From: DASQHW01 sp963837155
Lineage (GTDB): Bacteria > Actinomycetota > Acidimicrobiia > IMCC26256 > PALSA-610
Direction of reading: 5' to 3'
DNA: 64,000 nucleotides
NCBI GenBank assembly: GCA_963837155.1
Contig: CAWIMB010000002.1
Span: 682,001 to 746,000, forward strand
In this document: one piece after another, positions 54,622 to 63,475 of the stretch
How the letters are laid out: each line of letters begins with the position of its first letter
Position numbering within the stretch: position 1 is the first letter of the stretch
Made by a program: the position numbers and the translations under genes
Notes under the pieces: model-generated
What the model was told of the DNA's origin: nothing
Databases searched by the model: none
The model's input: only the letters and a program-made list of their open reading frames with translations

Positions 54622-57037
54622 CTACTCGGTTGCCAGTGCCGCCGCCGGGCGTGTGCGGACGACTCGGCTGGTCGCGATCAGCCCGAGCGCGTTGGCGACC
54701 AACAAGGTGGCGCCGCATGTGAGCAAGAGCGCGGCGACGGAGAGCCGGGAGTCCGGCGCCACACCCAATCCCTCGGCAATCACTCGCCAGACCAGCCTCC
54801 CGACGATGATCCCGAGTGGAATGCCCACGAGCAGCCCGACGATCGCGCACGTCGTCGCCTGTGACGCGAGCGTCGCGCGGACCTGCCCGCGGCTGAACCC
54901 GAGCGCTCGCAGCACCGCCAGCTCGTGACTGCGCCGACGGGCCGTCGACGTGAGCGCATGCGCGAGCGTCACCGTCGCGAGCAGCGCGAGGAACGCGCCC
55001 AACGTCATCGGCAGCTGATCGACCTGCTGCAGCCGGTCGATCTCCACCGGCACTGTCGGGAGCACGCCCTTCCCGCTCGCGAACTGCGCGAGACCGTCCT
55101 TGTCGCGGGGCATGTCCGAAAGGGTGGATCCTGGAGCGAGACGCGCGAGCAGATGGACGTCAGGCGGCGGCTCGCCGATTGCGAGCACGCGGGTGAGGCC
55201 CGCGCCCGTGAATGTCGCGTTGTCGGCAAGCGGCTGCGGATCGAGGCTGGCCGGGCTGGGTAACACGACCTGGCCGACGATGAGATAGCTCGCGGTTGCC
55301 GCCGGACTCCTCACCAGCACGTGGTCGCCGATCTGCTTGTGGATCTCGTCCAGTGTCTTGCGCCCGAGCGCGACCTCGTCCGGCGACCGAGGCGCCCGGC
55401 CTTCGACGGTCGTCGGGTTGATCACGCCGCGCAGCTGCGTGAAGCTCCAGCTCGTTACCGTGCGGCCGTCGACGTCCACGTTCAGCACGCATGCCGCAGC
55501 AACCGCCTCGAATGCGGTGTCCTTTCGCACGCTCGACTCGGATTGTCCGCACGGGGATCCCGGCGTTTGCGGCAACTGGAAGTTGTCCTGTCCGAGAGCG
55601 ACGACGTCCCACGACCATCCGTATGCGTGCGGCGTCGTGACGAGGTGGTTGAGGCTCGCGGCGAAGATGAGTACGGCCGAAATGCCGGCGGCGCCGAGCG
55701 TCGCGCCCATCAGCGCCGACCGCACCGGCGCGGCGCGGGCCCCTCGTCCGGGCTCGAGCGCGCAGTCGACGCCGGTCGCGGTCGCGGGCGTGAGGCGCGC
55801 GTAAGTTGCCGCTCGTGCCGTCGACCGACCGACAATAGATCGGCGCGCCCGGAGATGCTCTCCGGCGCGCGTCGTTCGTAGGGCGGCCAGCACCCCGACG
55901 GTGACGACACAGATCGAAATCGCGAGGAGCCCGAGCCCGAGCACGGTCCAGTCGAGTCGAAACCCGAGCTGTGGCTCTGCCTTGCGTGCGACGCCTGTCG
56001 GGAAAGTGGCGACGCGAGCGCGGCGCCGAGCACTGCCAAAACCGCGCCCCCGATCGCGATCGGAAGCGCCGGCGCCGCGGTGCCGAGTACCCGATGCACG
56101 CGCGACATGCCCAGAGCATCGAGGGTTGCCTGGTCGCTCTCCGACGATCGGATATGACGGCTCACCGTTACCGCGATGAATGCCAACGCCGCCAAGGCAG
56201 CGATTGCGGCGAACAGCCAGAGCGCGACACTGAGCACATCGATGGCCGCGCGTGCGCCCTCGGTCTCGATGCCGAGGTTCTGCACGTCGAACCTCGCTGA
56301 TTTGCCGAAGATGCGCCGGGCGGCGGCGACGGCCTTCGGCACGTCGGCCGCGCCGTGACGCGTACGAACGCGCAAGACGTCGCCGAAGCTGCCGATCTCG
56401 TTGCCGTACCGGTCCACGAATGCCGGTGTCATCACCACAACGCCGCCGGACGCGCCGCGGCCCGCAAGGTCGAGGGGACGGCGGACGATCCCCACCACAT
56501 GGAGTTGCACCTTCGGCCCCTTCGGCGGTCCGGGATCCGATCCGGCAATGACTTGCTCGAGCTGCTGGGCCGAAAAGGTTTCGAACTGCAGCTGGGATCC
56601 GGCGCGGATGTGAAGGCGTTTGGCGAGTACCTCGCCGATTCCGACCTCGTCGGGTTCGTCCGAGCGGGGCGCGCGGCCGTCGACGATGCGCGCGCGGTCG
56701 ATGTCCCTCCCGAACCGGTCATCGAGCGCGGCCGCGGTCGGGAGGAAGTCCTGACCTGCCACGCGACCAAAGACCCCGCGCCGTCGCACCACGTCCGCGA
56801 CCCCTTCGGATGCCGCAAATGTATGCAGCAGTGCGGGCGTCGCGTCGCTCAGGAAGACTTCGACGTCCGCCGCGCGGCTGTAGTGCTGGAACCGTTCGAG
56901 CGACGTCGCAGTGCGGCGCGCCCCAGCGGCCGACGCGAGCACACCGTGCCGGCGAACCCGATGAGCAGGGTGAGCACCGCGATGCTGCGCCATCCGCGCC
57001 GGATCGCCGACCGCGCGACCACGAAAGCGGCGTTCAC
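54622..57037 (-). CDS. FtsX/MacB-type ABC transporter permease (two frameshifts)
   Basis: About 804 aa once joined, with two copies of the MacB-PCD/FtsX permease unit: four membrane helices near each half and large external loops. The 5' end (ATG 57037) reads IRRGWRSIAVLTLLIGFAG, then shifts near 56942 (LASAAGARRTATSLERF) and again near 56010 (ALASPLS to LGFRLDWTVLGLGLLAISI). Conserved helix motif: ELAVLRALGFSRGQVRATLA. Such permeases usually pair with an ATPase, which is not encoded in the window. Upstream is a TetR gene on the same strand. Lipoprotein-export or lipid-linked functions are both possible. Confidence 0.72.
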
Positions 57038-57085
57038 CGGGTCATTCTTGCCGAACCTGCGTCACTCAGGCGTCTGTGAGCTGCC

Positions 57086-57682
57086 TCACTGACGCACGTT
57101 CGAGGAGGTGGCCCACGCGGCGACCGTCGCCCGGAGCGCGGCCGTCTCCAGTGCGACGAACTCGTCGTCGAGGGCGGCGTCGCCGTGGTCGAGCCAGTCC
57201 AGGACCGCGTCGACGAGATGATCGAACAGCGTTTGCGCGGCCCACTCCGCGAACTCGGCCCGAACGAGCGGCGTCACCACCTCGCGCGCGGCGCTCACGG
57301 CGACGTCGCGCAGATGCAGCGCGTAGTCCGCGAACTGCGGTTCCCGCGCCGCGTGCCGCCACAGCAGCCGGAACCCGTCGGGCCACTCGCGGGCCACCCC
57401 CAACAAGGCCTGGGTCGTGCCGCCCGCCTGGAGACCCCGCGCGACGTTGGCAAGGAACAGCTCGACCTGGCGTTCGAAGACCTGCTCGAGGACGGCGCGA
57501 TACAGCGTCTCTTTCGCCTCGAAGTGGCGATAGACGATCAGCTTGGTGATACCGGCCCCGGCTGCGATCTCGTCGACCGACGTCGCCGCGTACCCCGCGT
57601 GAGCGAACACCTCGGCCGCCGCGTGGAGGATCGCCTCCCGCCGTACGGGGTCTCGCCTGGGCCTGAGCTCCGCGGTTGCCAC
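57086..57682 (-). CDS. TetR/AcrR-family transcriptional regulator
   Basis: 198 aa. GTG 57682 is preceded by AAGGAG six bases upstream, which decides the start. HTH: AILHAAAEVFAHAGYAATS, then IAAGAGITKLIVYRHFEAKE, with recognition helix around KLIVYRHF; the rest is a helical TetR_C domain. The very long open frame continuing upstream is antisense to the next two genes. Its gene is divergent from the di-iron protein gene, with an interrupted palindrome between; it also lies upstream of the permease, so both flanks may be targets. Confidence 0.85.
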   Translation of the reverse strand: MATAELRPRRDPVRREAILHAAAEVFAHAGYAATSVDEIAAGAGITKLIVYRHFEAKETLYRAVLEQVFERQVELFLANVARGLQAGGTTQALLGVAREWPDGFRLLWRHAAREPQFADYALHLRDVAVSAAREVVTPLVRAEFAEWAAQTLFDHLVDAVLDWLDHGDAALDDEFVALETAALRATVAAWATSSNVRQ

Positions 57683-57698
57683 TCCACTCCTTGCCGGG

Positions 57699-57719
57699 GT
57701 GTAACTCCCGAGTATACAC
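57699..57719. promoter_or_regulatory. Candidate TetR operator between divergent genes
   Basis: GTGTAACTC-cc-GAGTATACAC: two arms of 9 and 10 bases that are complementary except for one extra T. It sits in the 45-bp gap between the TetR gene and the di-iron protein gene, covering the promoter region of both. Confidence 0.5.
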
Positions 57720-57727
57720 TCCCGCGG

Positions 57728-58802
57728 ATGAGCAACCTTCAGCTCTCCTTCTCCACCGACGAGCTGCTCGCGACGCACGATGTCGACGAGCCTGTCATCG
57801 CGGGTGGCGTGCGTTGCCACGGTGGCTTCCTCGCCGACGGCACCTACGTGCCGCCTCGCACCAAGCACCGCGTGCAAGCGATCGACGCGTGGCAGCAAGT
57901 GAACCGCGAGCAGTTCGGTACCGAGATCCTCGACGCGCCGATCGAGATGTGGCCCGAGCCGTATCCGAACGTCGCGCAGACGAAGTACCTGCTGCGCGAG
58001 GGAGTGCGCGAGCCGGTGATCACGCAGCTCACGCGCATCGGCACCGTCGAGGGGTTCGGCGCAATGATCCGCCACGTCCAACTCGGCGACATGCAGCGCT
58101 TCTTCGACGAGTCGATCGCGGGTACCGCGATCGCGCACCTGCAGCATGGTCTGTTCGAAGCGCATGCGCGCGACGAAGCGGGCTGGGACGAGGAAGCCGG
58201 TCACAAACAGATGTGGTTCGCGGCGCGCGACGTTGCGTTCGAAGCACCGCCGACCGAGGACGAGACGCAAACAATGCTGATGCGCATGGGCATCGTGCAG
58301 CCCAACGGCGCGGCGCCGACGCCGGAGCAGATGCGCGCCACTGCGGAGTCGCTGCGCAAGTTCCCCGATCTCGACCTGATGTTGGAGATGTCGATCCGCC
58401 GCATGCTCGGCATCCTCTTCATCGAGGTGTCGGCGTTCCACACGTTCGCGTGGGCGGAGGACGTGCTCTCGGACGACATGTTGGTTGCCGACGCCGACAA
58501 GGCTGCGCAGCTCGTGCGGTGCATCCGCACCGACGAGACTCCGCACGTCGACTACCTGCGCACCGCGCTCGACCGAGATGCGCGACCGCACGTTCATCGG
58601 CGAATCGGGCCGCAAGCTCGCGGGCACCGAGGTGATCGGCGCGCTGTGGGACCACGGCCTCGCGGAATCGCTCGGCCCGCGCCGCGACCAGTTCCTCAAG
58701 ACAGTGGTCGGCGAGCTCGAACACGCCCTCGCGGCGCACCCCCGACGGGCGGAGCTGCTCGAAGGGTTCCACGCGCACGCGACGGCGGAGCAAGCGGCGT
58801 GA
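57728..58802 (+). CDS. Ferritin-like di-iron protein (frameshifted)
   Basis: About 357 aa when joined. Two ExxH motifs (EEAGHKQMW and DETPHVDYL) plus single glutamates in GTVEGFGAM and FIEVSAFHTF give the four-carboxylate, two-His pattern of a non-heme di-iron four-helix bundle, as in R2-type and AurF-like oxygenases. One extra G after GCGCTC near 58570 shifts the frame from TAL to TEMRDRTFIGESG. No sub-family recognised. Its stop overlaps the GTG of the luciferase-like monooxygenase (GTGA), so the two are coupled, and the divergent TetR is the probable regulator. Oxidative role is inferred. Confidence 0.7.
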
Positions 58803-60169
58803 AGTTCGGCATCTTCTACGAGCACCAGCTTCCGCGCCCCTGGACCGAAGATTCCGAGTACCAGCTCATCCAGGATGCGCTCGAGCAGATCGCGTACGCC
58901 GACAGCCTCGGCATCGAGTACGCGTGGGAAGTCGAGCATCACTTCCTCGAGGAGTACTCGCACTCGAGCGCGCCCGAAGTGTTTCTTGCGGCTGCGAGCC
59001 AGCGCACGAAGGACATCCGGCTCGGGCACGGCATCGTGCAGACACCGCCGCTGTTCAACCATCCCGCGCGCGTCGCGGAACGCATTTCGATGCTCGACCT
59101 GGTCAGCAACGGCCGCGTCGACTTCGGCACCGGCGAATCCTCGTCCGAGGCCGAGCTCGGAGGCTTCATGATCGAGCCCGAGAAAAAGCGTGCGATGTGG
59201 GAGGAAGGGCTGCGCGTCGCAATCCGGTGCATGTCGGAGGAGCCGTTCACCGGCCACTCCGGCGAGTTCGTGACGATGCCCCCCCGCAACGTGTTGCCGA
59301 AGCCGCGGCAGAAGCCGCACCCGCCGGTGTGGGTGGCGTGCAGCCGGCGCGACACCATTCACCTCGCGGCCCAGAAGGCGATCGGCGCGCTCGCGTTCGC
59401 GTTCGTCGACCCCGAAGAAGCGAAGTGGTGGGTCGACGACTACTACAACACGATGGCGAAGGAAGGCGTGCCGATCGGCGACGCGGTGAACGCCAACGTC
59501 GCATGCGTCACCACGTTCATGTGCCACCCCGACGAGGAAGAGGCCATGCGCCGCGGCCTCGAGGGCGCGAACTTCTTCGGCTACTCACTCGCGCACTACT
59601 ACGTGTTCGGGCGGCACCGCCCCGCCCACACGAGCGTGTGGGACGAGTTCCAGAAGCGCCGGGCCGAGCACGGCTACGACCCCGAAGCGGTGATCGCGGC
59701 ATCCGAGAACGAGGACCGGCTGGGCGCCAAGGTGGTGGGCGAGGGCATCGGCGGCTTGCGCGGTGCGGTCGGCACACCCGACCAGCTCCGCGAGTACCTC
59801 CAGCGGTACGAGGAAGCCGGCGTCGACCAGGTGATCTTCTGCTACCAGGCCGGCAAGAACCGTCACGATCACATCATGGAAGCGCTCGAGCTGTTCGGCC
59901 GGGAGGTGCTGCCCGAGTTCAAGGAGCGCGACGGCAAGCTCACGCGCGACAAGGAACGGCGCCTCGCGCCGATGATCGACGAGGTCATGGCCCGCAAGCC
60001 GGCCGAGGACCACCCGCCGCTGCCGTCAGAGGACTACGCGTTCCCCGCGATCCCGCGGGGTATGGCCGACCGGTTCGGCAACGACGAGTTCCACCAGATG
60101 CTCGACACCTTCGCCGAGCAGAGCGCGATGGGCCCCGGCGGCATCGAGACCCTGATCAACAACCGGTAA
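58799..60169 (+). CDS. Luciferase-like (LLM) flavin-dependent oxidoreductase
   Basis: 456 aa, TIM-barrel bacterial-luciferase family. N-terminus MKFGIFYEHQLPRP type (initial GTG), DSLGIEYAWEVEHHF, LGHGIVQTPPLFNHPARVAE, MLDLVSNGRVDFGTG, VWVACSRRDT. The ~90-residue C-terminal extension (RDKERRLAPMIDEV ... FGNDEFHQMLDTFAEQS) is longer than in simple family members. It needs reduced FMN or F420; which one is unclear. The start overlaps the preceding di-iron protein by 4 bp. No frameshift. Confidence 0.87.
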   Translation: MKFGIFYEHQLPRPWTEDSEYQLIQDALEQIAYADSLGIEYAWEVEHHFLEEYSHSSAPEVFLAAASQRTKDIRLGHGIVQTPPLFNHPARVAERISMLDLVSNGRVDFGTGESSSEAELGGFMIEPEKKRAMWEEGLRVAIRCMSEEPFTGHSGEFVTMPPRNVLPKPRQKPHPPVWVACSRRDTIHLAAQKAIGALAFAFVDPEEAKWWVDDYYNTMAKEGVPIGDAVNANVACVTTFMCHPDEEEAMRRGLEGANFFGYSLAHYYVFGRHRPAHTSVWDEFQKRRAEHGYDPEAVIAASENEDRLGAKVVGEGIGGLRGAVGTPDQLREYLQRYEEAGVDQVIFCYQAGKNRHDHIMEALELFGREVLPEFKERDGKLTRDKERRLAPMIDEVMARKPAEDHPPLPSEDYAFPAIPRGMADRFGNDEFHQMLDTFAEQSAMGPGGIETLINNR

Positions 60170-60192
60170 CTGTCCCGAGACGCGACGAAACA

Positions 60193-60207
60193 CCCGGCGG
60201 TACCGGG
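60193..60207 (+). terminator. Weak stem-loop after the luciferase-like gene
   Basis: CCCGG-CGGTA-CCGGG, a 5-bp GC stem 24 bp after the stop codon, with no U tract. It could serve as a terminator for the plus-strand operon or the converging minus-strand gene. Confidence 0.3.
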
Positions 60208-60236
60208 CGGGAACTCGGCAGGTTGTCTGGGGGCTT

Positions 60237-60746
60237 TTAGGCCACCGCGCGTTCCGTTTGCGCGTTGTCCGAAGGCTGTCCGTAGCGCTGATACGCGTCG
60301 ATCGCCTGGCGGGTCTGGACGTCACTCGAGCCCGAGGGGCTCGCAGCTTCCGTCGGTTCCCCGCTGGACGTCGCCGTGTGCACATCAGCCGAAGCTTTCG
60401 CTTCGACCTTCACCTGATCGTGCGTGATTCCGGCTCCGAACCGCATCTCCTGCCGGCGTACTTCTCGCGAGTACGTCTGCACTTTGGCCGCGTGCTTCGG
60501 CACGAGAAGTGTGCCGTCGCCGCCCGCGATGGGGCTGCGGTTGTCGATGTGGCCATCGCCGTTCACGTCGAACCAGGCAACACGTGCGTACGCTGCTGAA
60601 AGGTCGGGCCCGGGTTGGGTCGGCTGAACCTCAGCTGCCGTTGGCGGACTGCCGCGCAACGACAGCAGCGGGGATCCGCCGCCTGTCTGCGGGCCCGGCA
60701 GCGTTGCGACGCTTCCGGGTCCTTGCCCAATGGTGGTTACGCTCAT
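60237..60746 (-). CDS. Hypothetical protein with an EF-hand-type calcium loop
   Basis: 169 aa. The only motif is DVNGDGHID around residue 60, the DxNxDGxxD calcium loop of EF-hand or dockerin type, in the middle of a Gly/Pro/Ser-rich chain (GGGSPLLSLRGSP before, ASSGEPTEAASPSGSSD after). No signal peptide is seen. A single EF-loop in a disordered chain is common in flagellar-associated and secreted proteins; no specific family recognised. Convergent with the luciferase-like gene; divergent from prfA. Confidence 0.6.
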   Translation of the reverse strand: MSVTTIGQGPGSVATLPGPQTGGGSPLLSLRGSPPTAAEVQPTQPGPDLSAAYARVAWFDVNGDGHIDNRSPIAGGDGTLLVPKHAAKVQTYSREVRRQEMRFGAGITHDQVKVEAKASADVHTATSSGEPTEAASPSGSSDVQTRQAIDAYQRYGQPSDNAQTERAVA

Positions 60747-60882
60747 GCTCCGCCGTCCCTGGCAAGCATCCTCGTTCCCAGCCTGTCCCTACCGGGATGT
60801 TCGACCTGTCGGCGACCCGGCTTGAGCGCCCACCTCTTCTCCGGGCTGCGAGCGGAGCCCCGGCCGGTACCCTCGCACCTCG

Positions 60883-61947
60883 ATGTTCGAGCACCTCGAG
60901 CCCCTCGAAGCCGAGTTCGACCGGCTCGAGGCGGACCTGCCCCGTATCTATGCCTCCGGCGACCGCCGGGCCGCCCGCACTGCGGGCCGCCGCCACGCGG
61001 AGCTCAAAGCCGTGGTCGAGGCGTACCGGGATTGGCGAAAAGTGTCACAGGACGTCGCCGAGGCCCAGGAGATGCTCGAAGGCGAGGCCGACGCGGACAT
61101 GCGGGATTTCGTGCGCACGGAGCTCACCGAGAAGGAGGCCCGGCTCGCCGAGCTCGAAGCCGAGATCAAGGAGCTGTTGGTGCCCCGCGACCCGAACGAG
61201 GGCCGCAACGTGATCGTCGAGATCCAGGGCACCGAGGGCGGCGAGGAAGCCAACCTGTGGGCGGGCGACCTGTACCGCATGTACCAACGCTTCGCCGAAC
61301 GTCACGGTCTTCGCAGCGAGGTGCTGTCGACCCAGCCGTCCGAACACGGCGGGTACCGGGACGTGACATTCCTGGTGAAGGGTGACACGGCCTGGAGCCG
61401 GCTCAAGTACGAGGGTGGCCCACACCGTGTGCAGCGGGTGCCGGTCACGGAGAGCCAGGGGCGCGTGCACACCAGCGCGGCCACCGTGGCTGTGTTGCCC
61501 GAGGCCGACGAAGTCGACGTCGAGATCGATCCCAACGACTTGGAGGTCGACGTGTACCGCGCCACCGGCCCCGGTGGTCAGTCGGTCAACACGACCGACT
61601 CCGCGGTGCGGCTGACGCACAAGCCCACCGGGCTCGTGGTCACCTGCCAGGACGAGAAGAGTCAGCTCCAAAACCGCGAGAAGGCGATGCGCATCTTGCG
61701 GGCGCGCTTGCTGCAGATCGAACAGGAGCGCCAGCAGGCAGAGGTCAGTGCGGCACGACGCGAGCAGGTGAAGGGCGGCGGCCGGTCGGAGAAGATCCGC
61801 ACGTACAACTTCAAAGAGAATCGTGTGACGGATCACCGCATCGGCTTCACGCAGCATTCTCTCGATCGTGTGCTTGCCGGCGATCTCGACGACGTCGTCA
61901 GCGCGCTTGCTGCCGACGAACGCGCTCGACAGCTCGGTGGCGAGTAG
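60883..61947 (+). CDS. prfA: Peptide chain release factor 1
   Basis: 354 aa, full length. The catalytic GGQ is in RATGPGGQSVNTTDSAVR; the codon-recognition PxT-type stretch sits in the preceding EHGGYRDVTF/TESQGRVHTS region; the tail GRSEKIRTYNFKENRVTDHR is standard. The motif context is that of RF1 (UAA/UAG). It opens the prfA-prmC pair that normally follows rpmE/DUF1385. Confidence 0.94.
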   Translation: MFEHLEPLEAEFDRLEADLPRIYASGDRRAARTAGRRHAELKAVVEAYRDWRKVSQDVAEAQEMLEGEADADMRDFVRTELTEKEARLAELEAEIKELLVPRDPNEGRNVIVEIQGTEGGEEANLWAGDLYRMYQRFAERHGLRSEVLSTQPSEHGGYRDVTFLVKGDTAWSRLKYEGGPHRVQRVPVTESQGRVHTSAATVAVLPEADEVDVEIDPNDLEVDVYRATGPGGQSVNTTDSAVRLTHKPTGLVVTCQDEKSQLQNREKAMRILRARLLQIEQERQQAEVSAARREQVKGGGRSEKIRTYNFKENRVTDHRIGFTQHSLDRVLAGDLDDVVSALAADERARQLGGE

Positions 61948-61956
61948 GCCTGATTC

Positions 61957-62862
61957 ATGACGTCGACGTGGCGTGCGCTTCGGGCGGGCGCAGCCGAGCG
62001 GTTGGCGGACGCCGGCATCGTTCCCGCCGAGGCCGAGGCGCGCTTCATGGTCGAGCAGGCGTCGGGCTACGGCGCGGACGAATGGTTCGACGCGGCTGAG
62101 GCGCATGCACCCGCCCGCGCGGAAGCGCATCTGCACGACATGGTCGAGCGACGCATTGCGGGCGAGCCGCTGCAGTACGTCTTGGGTGCGTGGTCGTTCC
62201 GCGGCCTCGATCTCATGGTCGACCGGCGCGTGCTGATTCCGCGGCCCGAGACCGAGATCGTCGTCGAGGTCGCACTCGAAGAGGCCGAGCGGATGGGTCT
62301 CCACCGGGCCCGGCGCCGGCTCGCGCTCGTTGATGCCGCGCCCAAGGCCGTCGTCGCCGACCTCGGCACCGGTTCGGGGGCGATTGCACTCGCGCTCGAG
62401 GCGGAGCTGCCCGACGTCGAAGTTTGGGCGACCGACGCGAGTGAGGACGCGCTCGCAGTCGCACGCGCAAACGTCGCGGGATGCGCGGCAGCGCGCGTGC
62501 GGGTCGCAGCCGCGGGCTCGTGGCTCGACGCGCTCCCGGCTGCGTTGCGGGGAACGTTGCAGCTCGTTGTGTCGAACCCGCCGTATGTCGCCGAGCACGA
62601 GGTCGCGTCCTTGCCCGACGACGTCCGTCTGCACGAGCCCCGCACCGCGCTCGTTTCGGGTCCGCACGGCACCGAGGCGATCGACACCCTCCTTGCGCAG
62701 GTGAGGGAGTGGCTCGCACCCGGTGGCACCCTCGTGATCGAGCTCGCGCCGCATCAGGCCGAGGACATGCGGCTCCAGGCGCTCGACCGCGGCTACCGCG
62801 AGGTGTTCGTGCGCGAGGACCTCGCGGGCCGGCCGCGGGTACTGGTGGCGCGCACCGGGTAG
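61957..62862 (+). CDS. prmC: Release factor glutamine methyltransferase
   Basis: 301 aa. PrmC methylates the GGQ glutamine of RF1 and RF2. SAM site VVADLGTGSGAIALALE, substrate motif LQLVVSNPPYVAEHE (NPPY), and the N-terminal helical domain (RFMVEQASGYGADEWF). It follows prfA by 9 bp in the same operon. Intact. Confidence 0.93.
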   Translation: MTSTWRALRAGAAERLADAGIVPAEAEARFMVEQASGYGADEWFDAAEAHAPARAEAHLHDMVERRIAGEPLQYVLGAWSFRGLDLMVDRRVLIPRPETEIVVEVALEEAERMGLHRARRRLALVDAAPKAVVADLGTGSGAIALALEAELPDVEVWATDASEDALAVARANVAGCAAARVRVAAAGSWLDALPAALRGTLQLVVSNPPYVAEHEVASLPDDVRLHEPRTALVSGPHGTEAIDTLLAQVREWLAPGGTLVIELAPHQAEDMRLQALDRGYREVFVREDLAGRPRVLVARTG

Positions 62863-62873
62863 CTTCCGGTTTC

Positions 62874-63101
62874 GTGGCGACTGGTGACGATCAGCTCGAT
62901 GTTGACGGCATGCTTGCTCGTTTTCGCGACCGGGCGGAGGCGGTGCGGAAACGGCCGCTCCCGCCCGTCGCCGGAGCCGAGCGGCAGCAGTTCATCGATC
63001 AGGCGCAGCTCGACTTCCAGGACTACGCGCTGGTCGGCGACGCGCAATGGACGTTCGTCGACGGTGTGCTCACGCTCACGATCGACCTTCGTCCCACGTG
63101 A
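62874..63101 (+). CDS. Small hypothetical protein
   Basis: 75 aa from GTG 62874, 11 bp after prmC. Sequence pattern: ARFRDRAEAVRKRPLPPVAGAE, then FIDQAQLDFQDYALVGDA, then WTFVDGVLTLTIDLRP, an alpha then beta plan without motifs. It is a plausible real gene because the frame is compact and continues the prfA-prmC operon. Not recognised. Overlaps the DUF983 gene by 26 bp (convergent). Confidence 0.6.
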   Translation: MATGDDQLDVDGMLARFRDRAEAVRKRPLPPVAGAERQQFIDQAQLDFQDYALVGDAQWTFVDGVLTLTIDLRPT

Positions 63102-63471
63102 TGCCGAGCCGTTGCAGGAACGCGAGATCGACCGCGACCCACACCGTCTTCGAGAACGGATAGAAGAACAAGGGTCCGAAGACCATGAGCGGAATCACGA
63201 TGCACAGCACTGTCACCCACGGAATGTCCGGGACGGTCAAGATCATCGCGACGACGAGCACGACTGTGAACAGCGCGCCGACGATGATCGTGTTGATCGC
63301 GATCGCACCGGTCCAGTAGCCCTGCTCGCGTTCGAACTTCAGCCCGCAGCGCGGGCAGTTCGGCACCATCGTGAACCAGCGGTGAAAGAGCTTGCCTGCG
63401 CCGCAGCGCGGACAGCGGCGTGTCGCGCCGCGCCCCAGCATGCGCATGCGAGACGGTTGCGTCGCGTTCAC
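63076..63471 (-). CDS. DUF983 membrane protein
   Basis: 131 aa. N-terminal zinc-ribbon-like pair (RRCPRCGAGKLFHRWFTM, then NCPRCGLKFEREQGYWTGA) followed by two membrane helices (TIIVGALFTVVLVVAMILTV and TVLCIVIPLMVFGPLFFYPF). This is the DUF983 layout; the family is found next to cytochrome oxidase and other redox genes elsewhere, but the function is unknown. It is followed 4 bp upstream by the partial thiolase-like gene on the same strand. Confidence 0.88.
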   Translation of the reverse strand: MNATQPSRMRMLGRGATRRCPRCGAGKLFHRWFTMVPNCPRCGLKFEREQGYWTGAIAINTIIVGALFTVVLVVAMILTVPDIPWVTVLCIVIPLMVFGPLFFYPFSKTVWVAVDLAFLQRLGITWDEGRS

Positions 63472-63475
63472 CTCG

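Noticed and set aside
57086..60169. Two giant overlapping frames (813 and 994 codons) on opposite strands
   Set aside because: They are built from real genes (TetR, and di-iron plus luciferase-like genes) joined by chance read-through; the true starts at 57682, 57728 and 58799 have ribosome-binding sites or overlaps.
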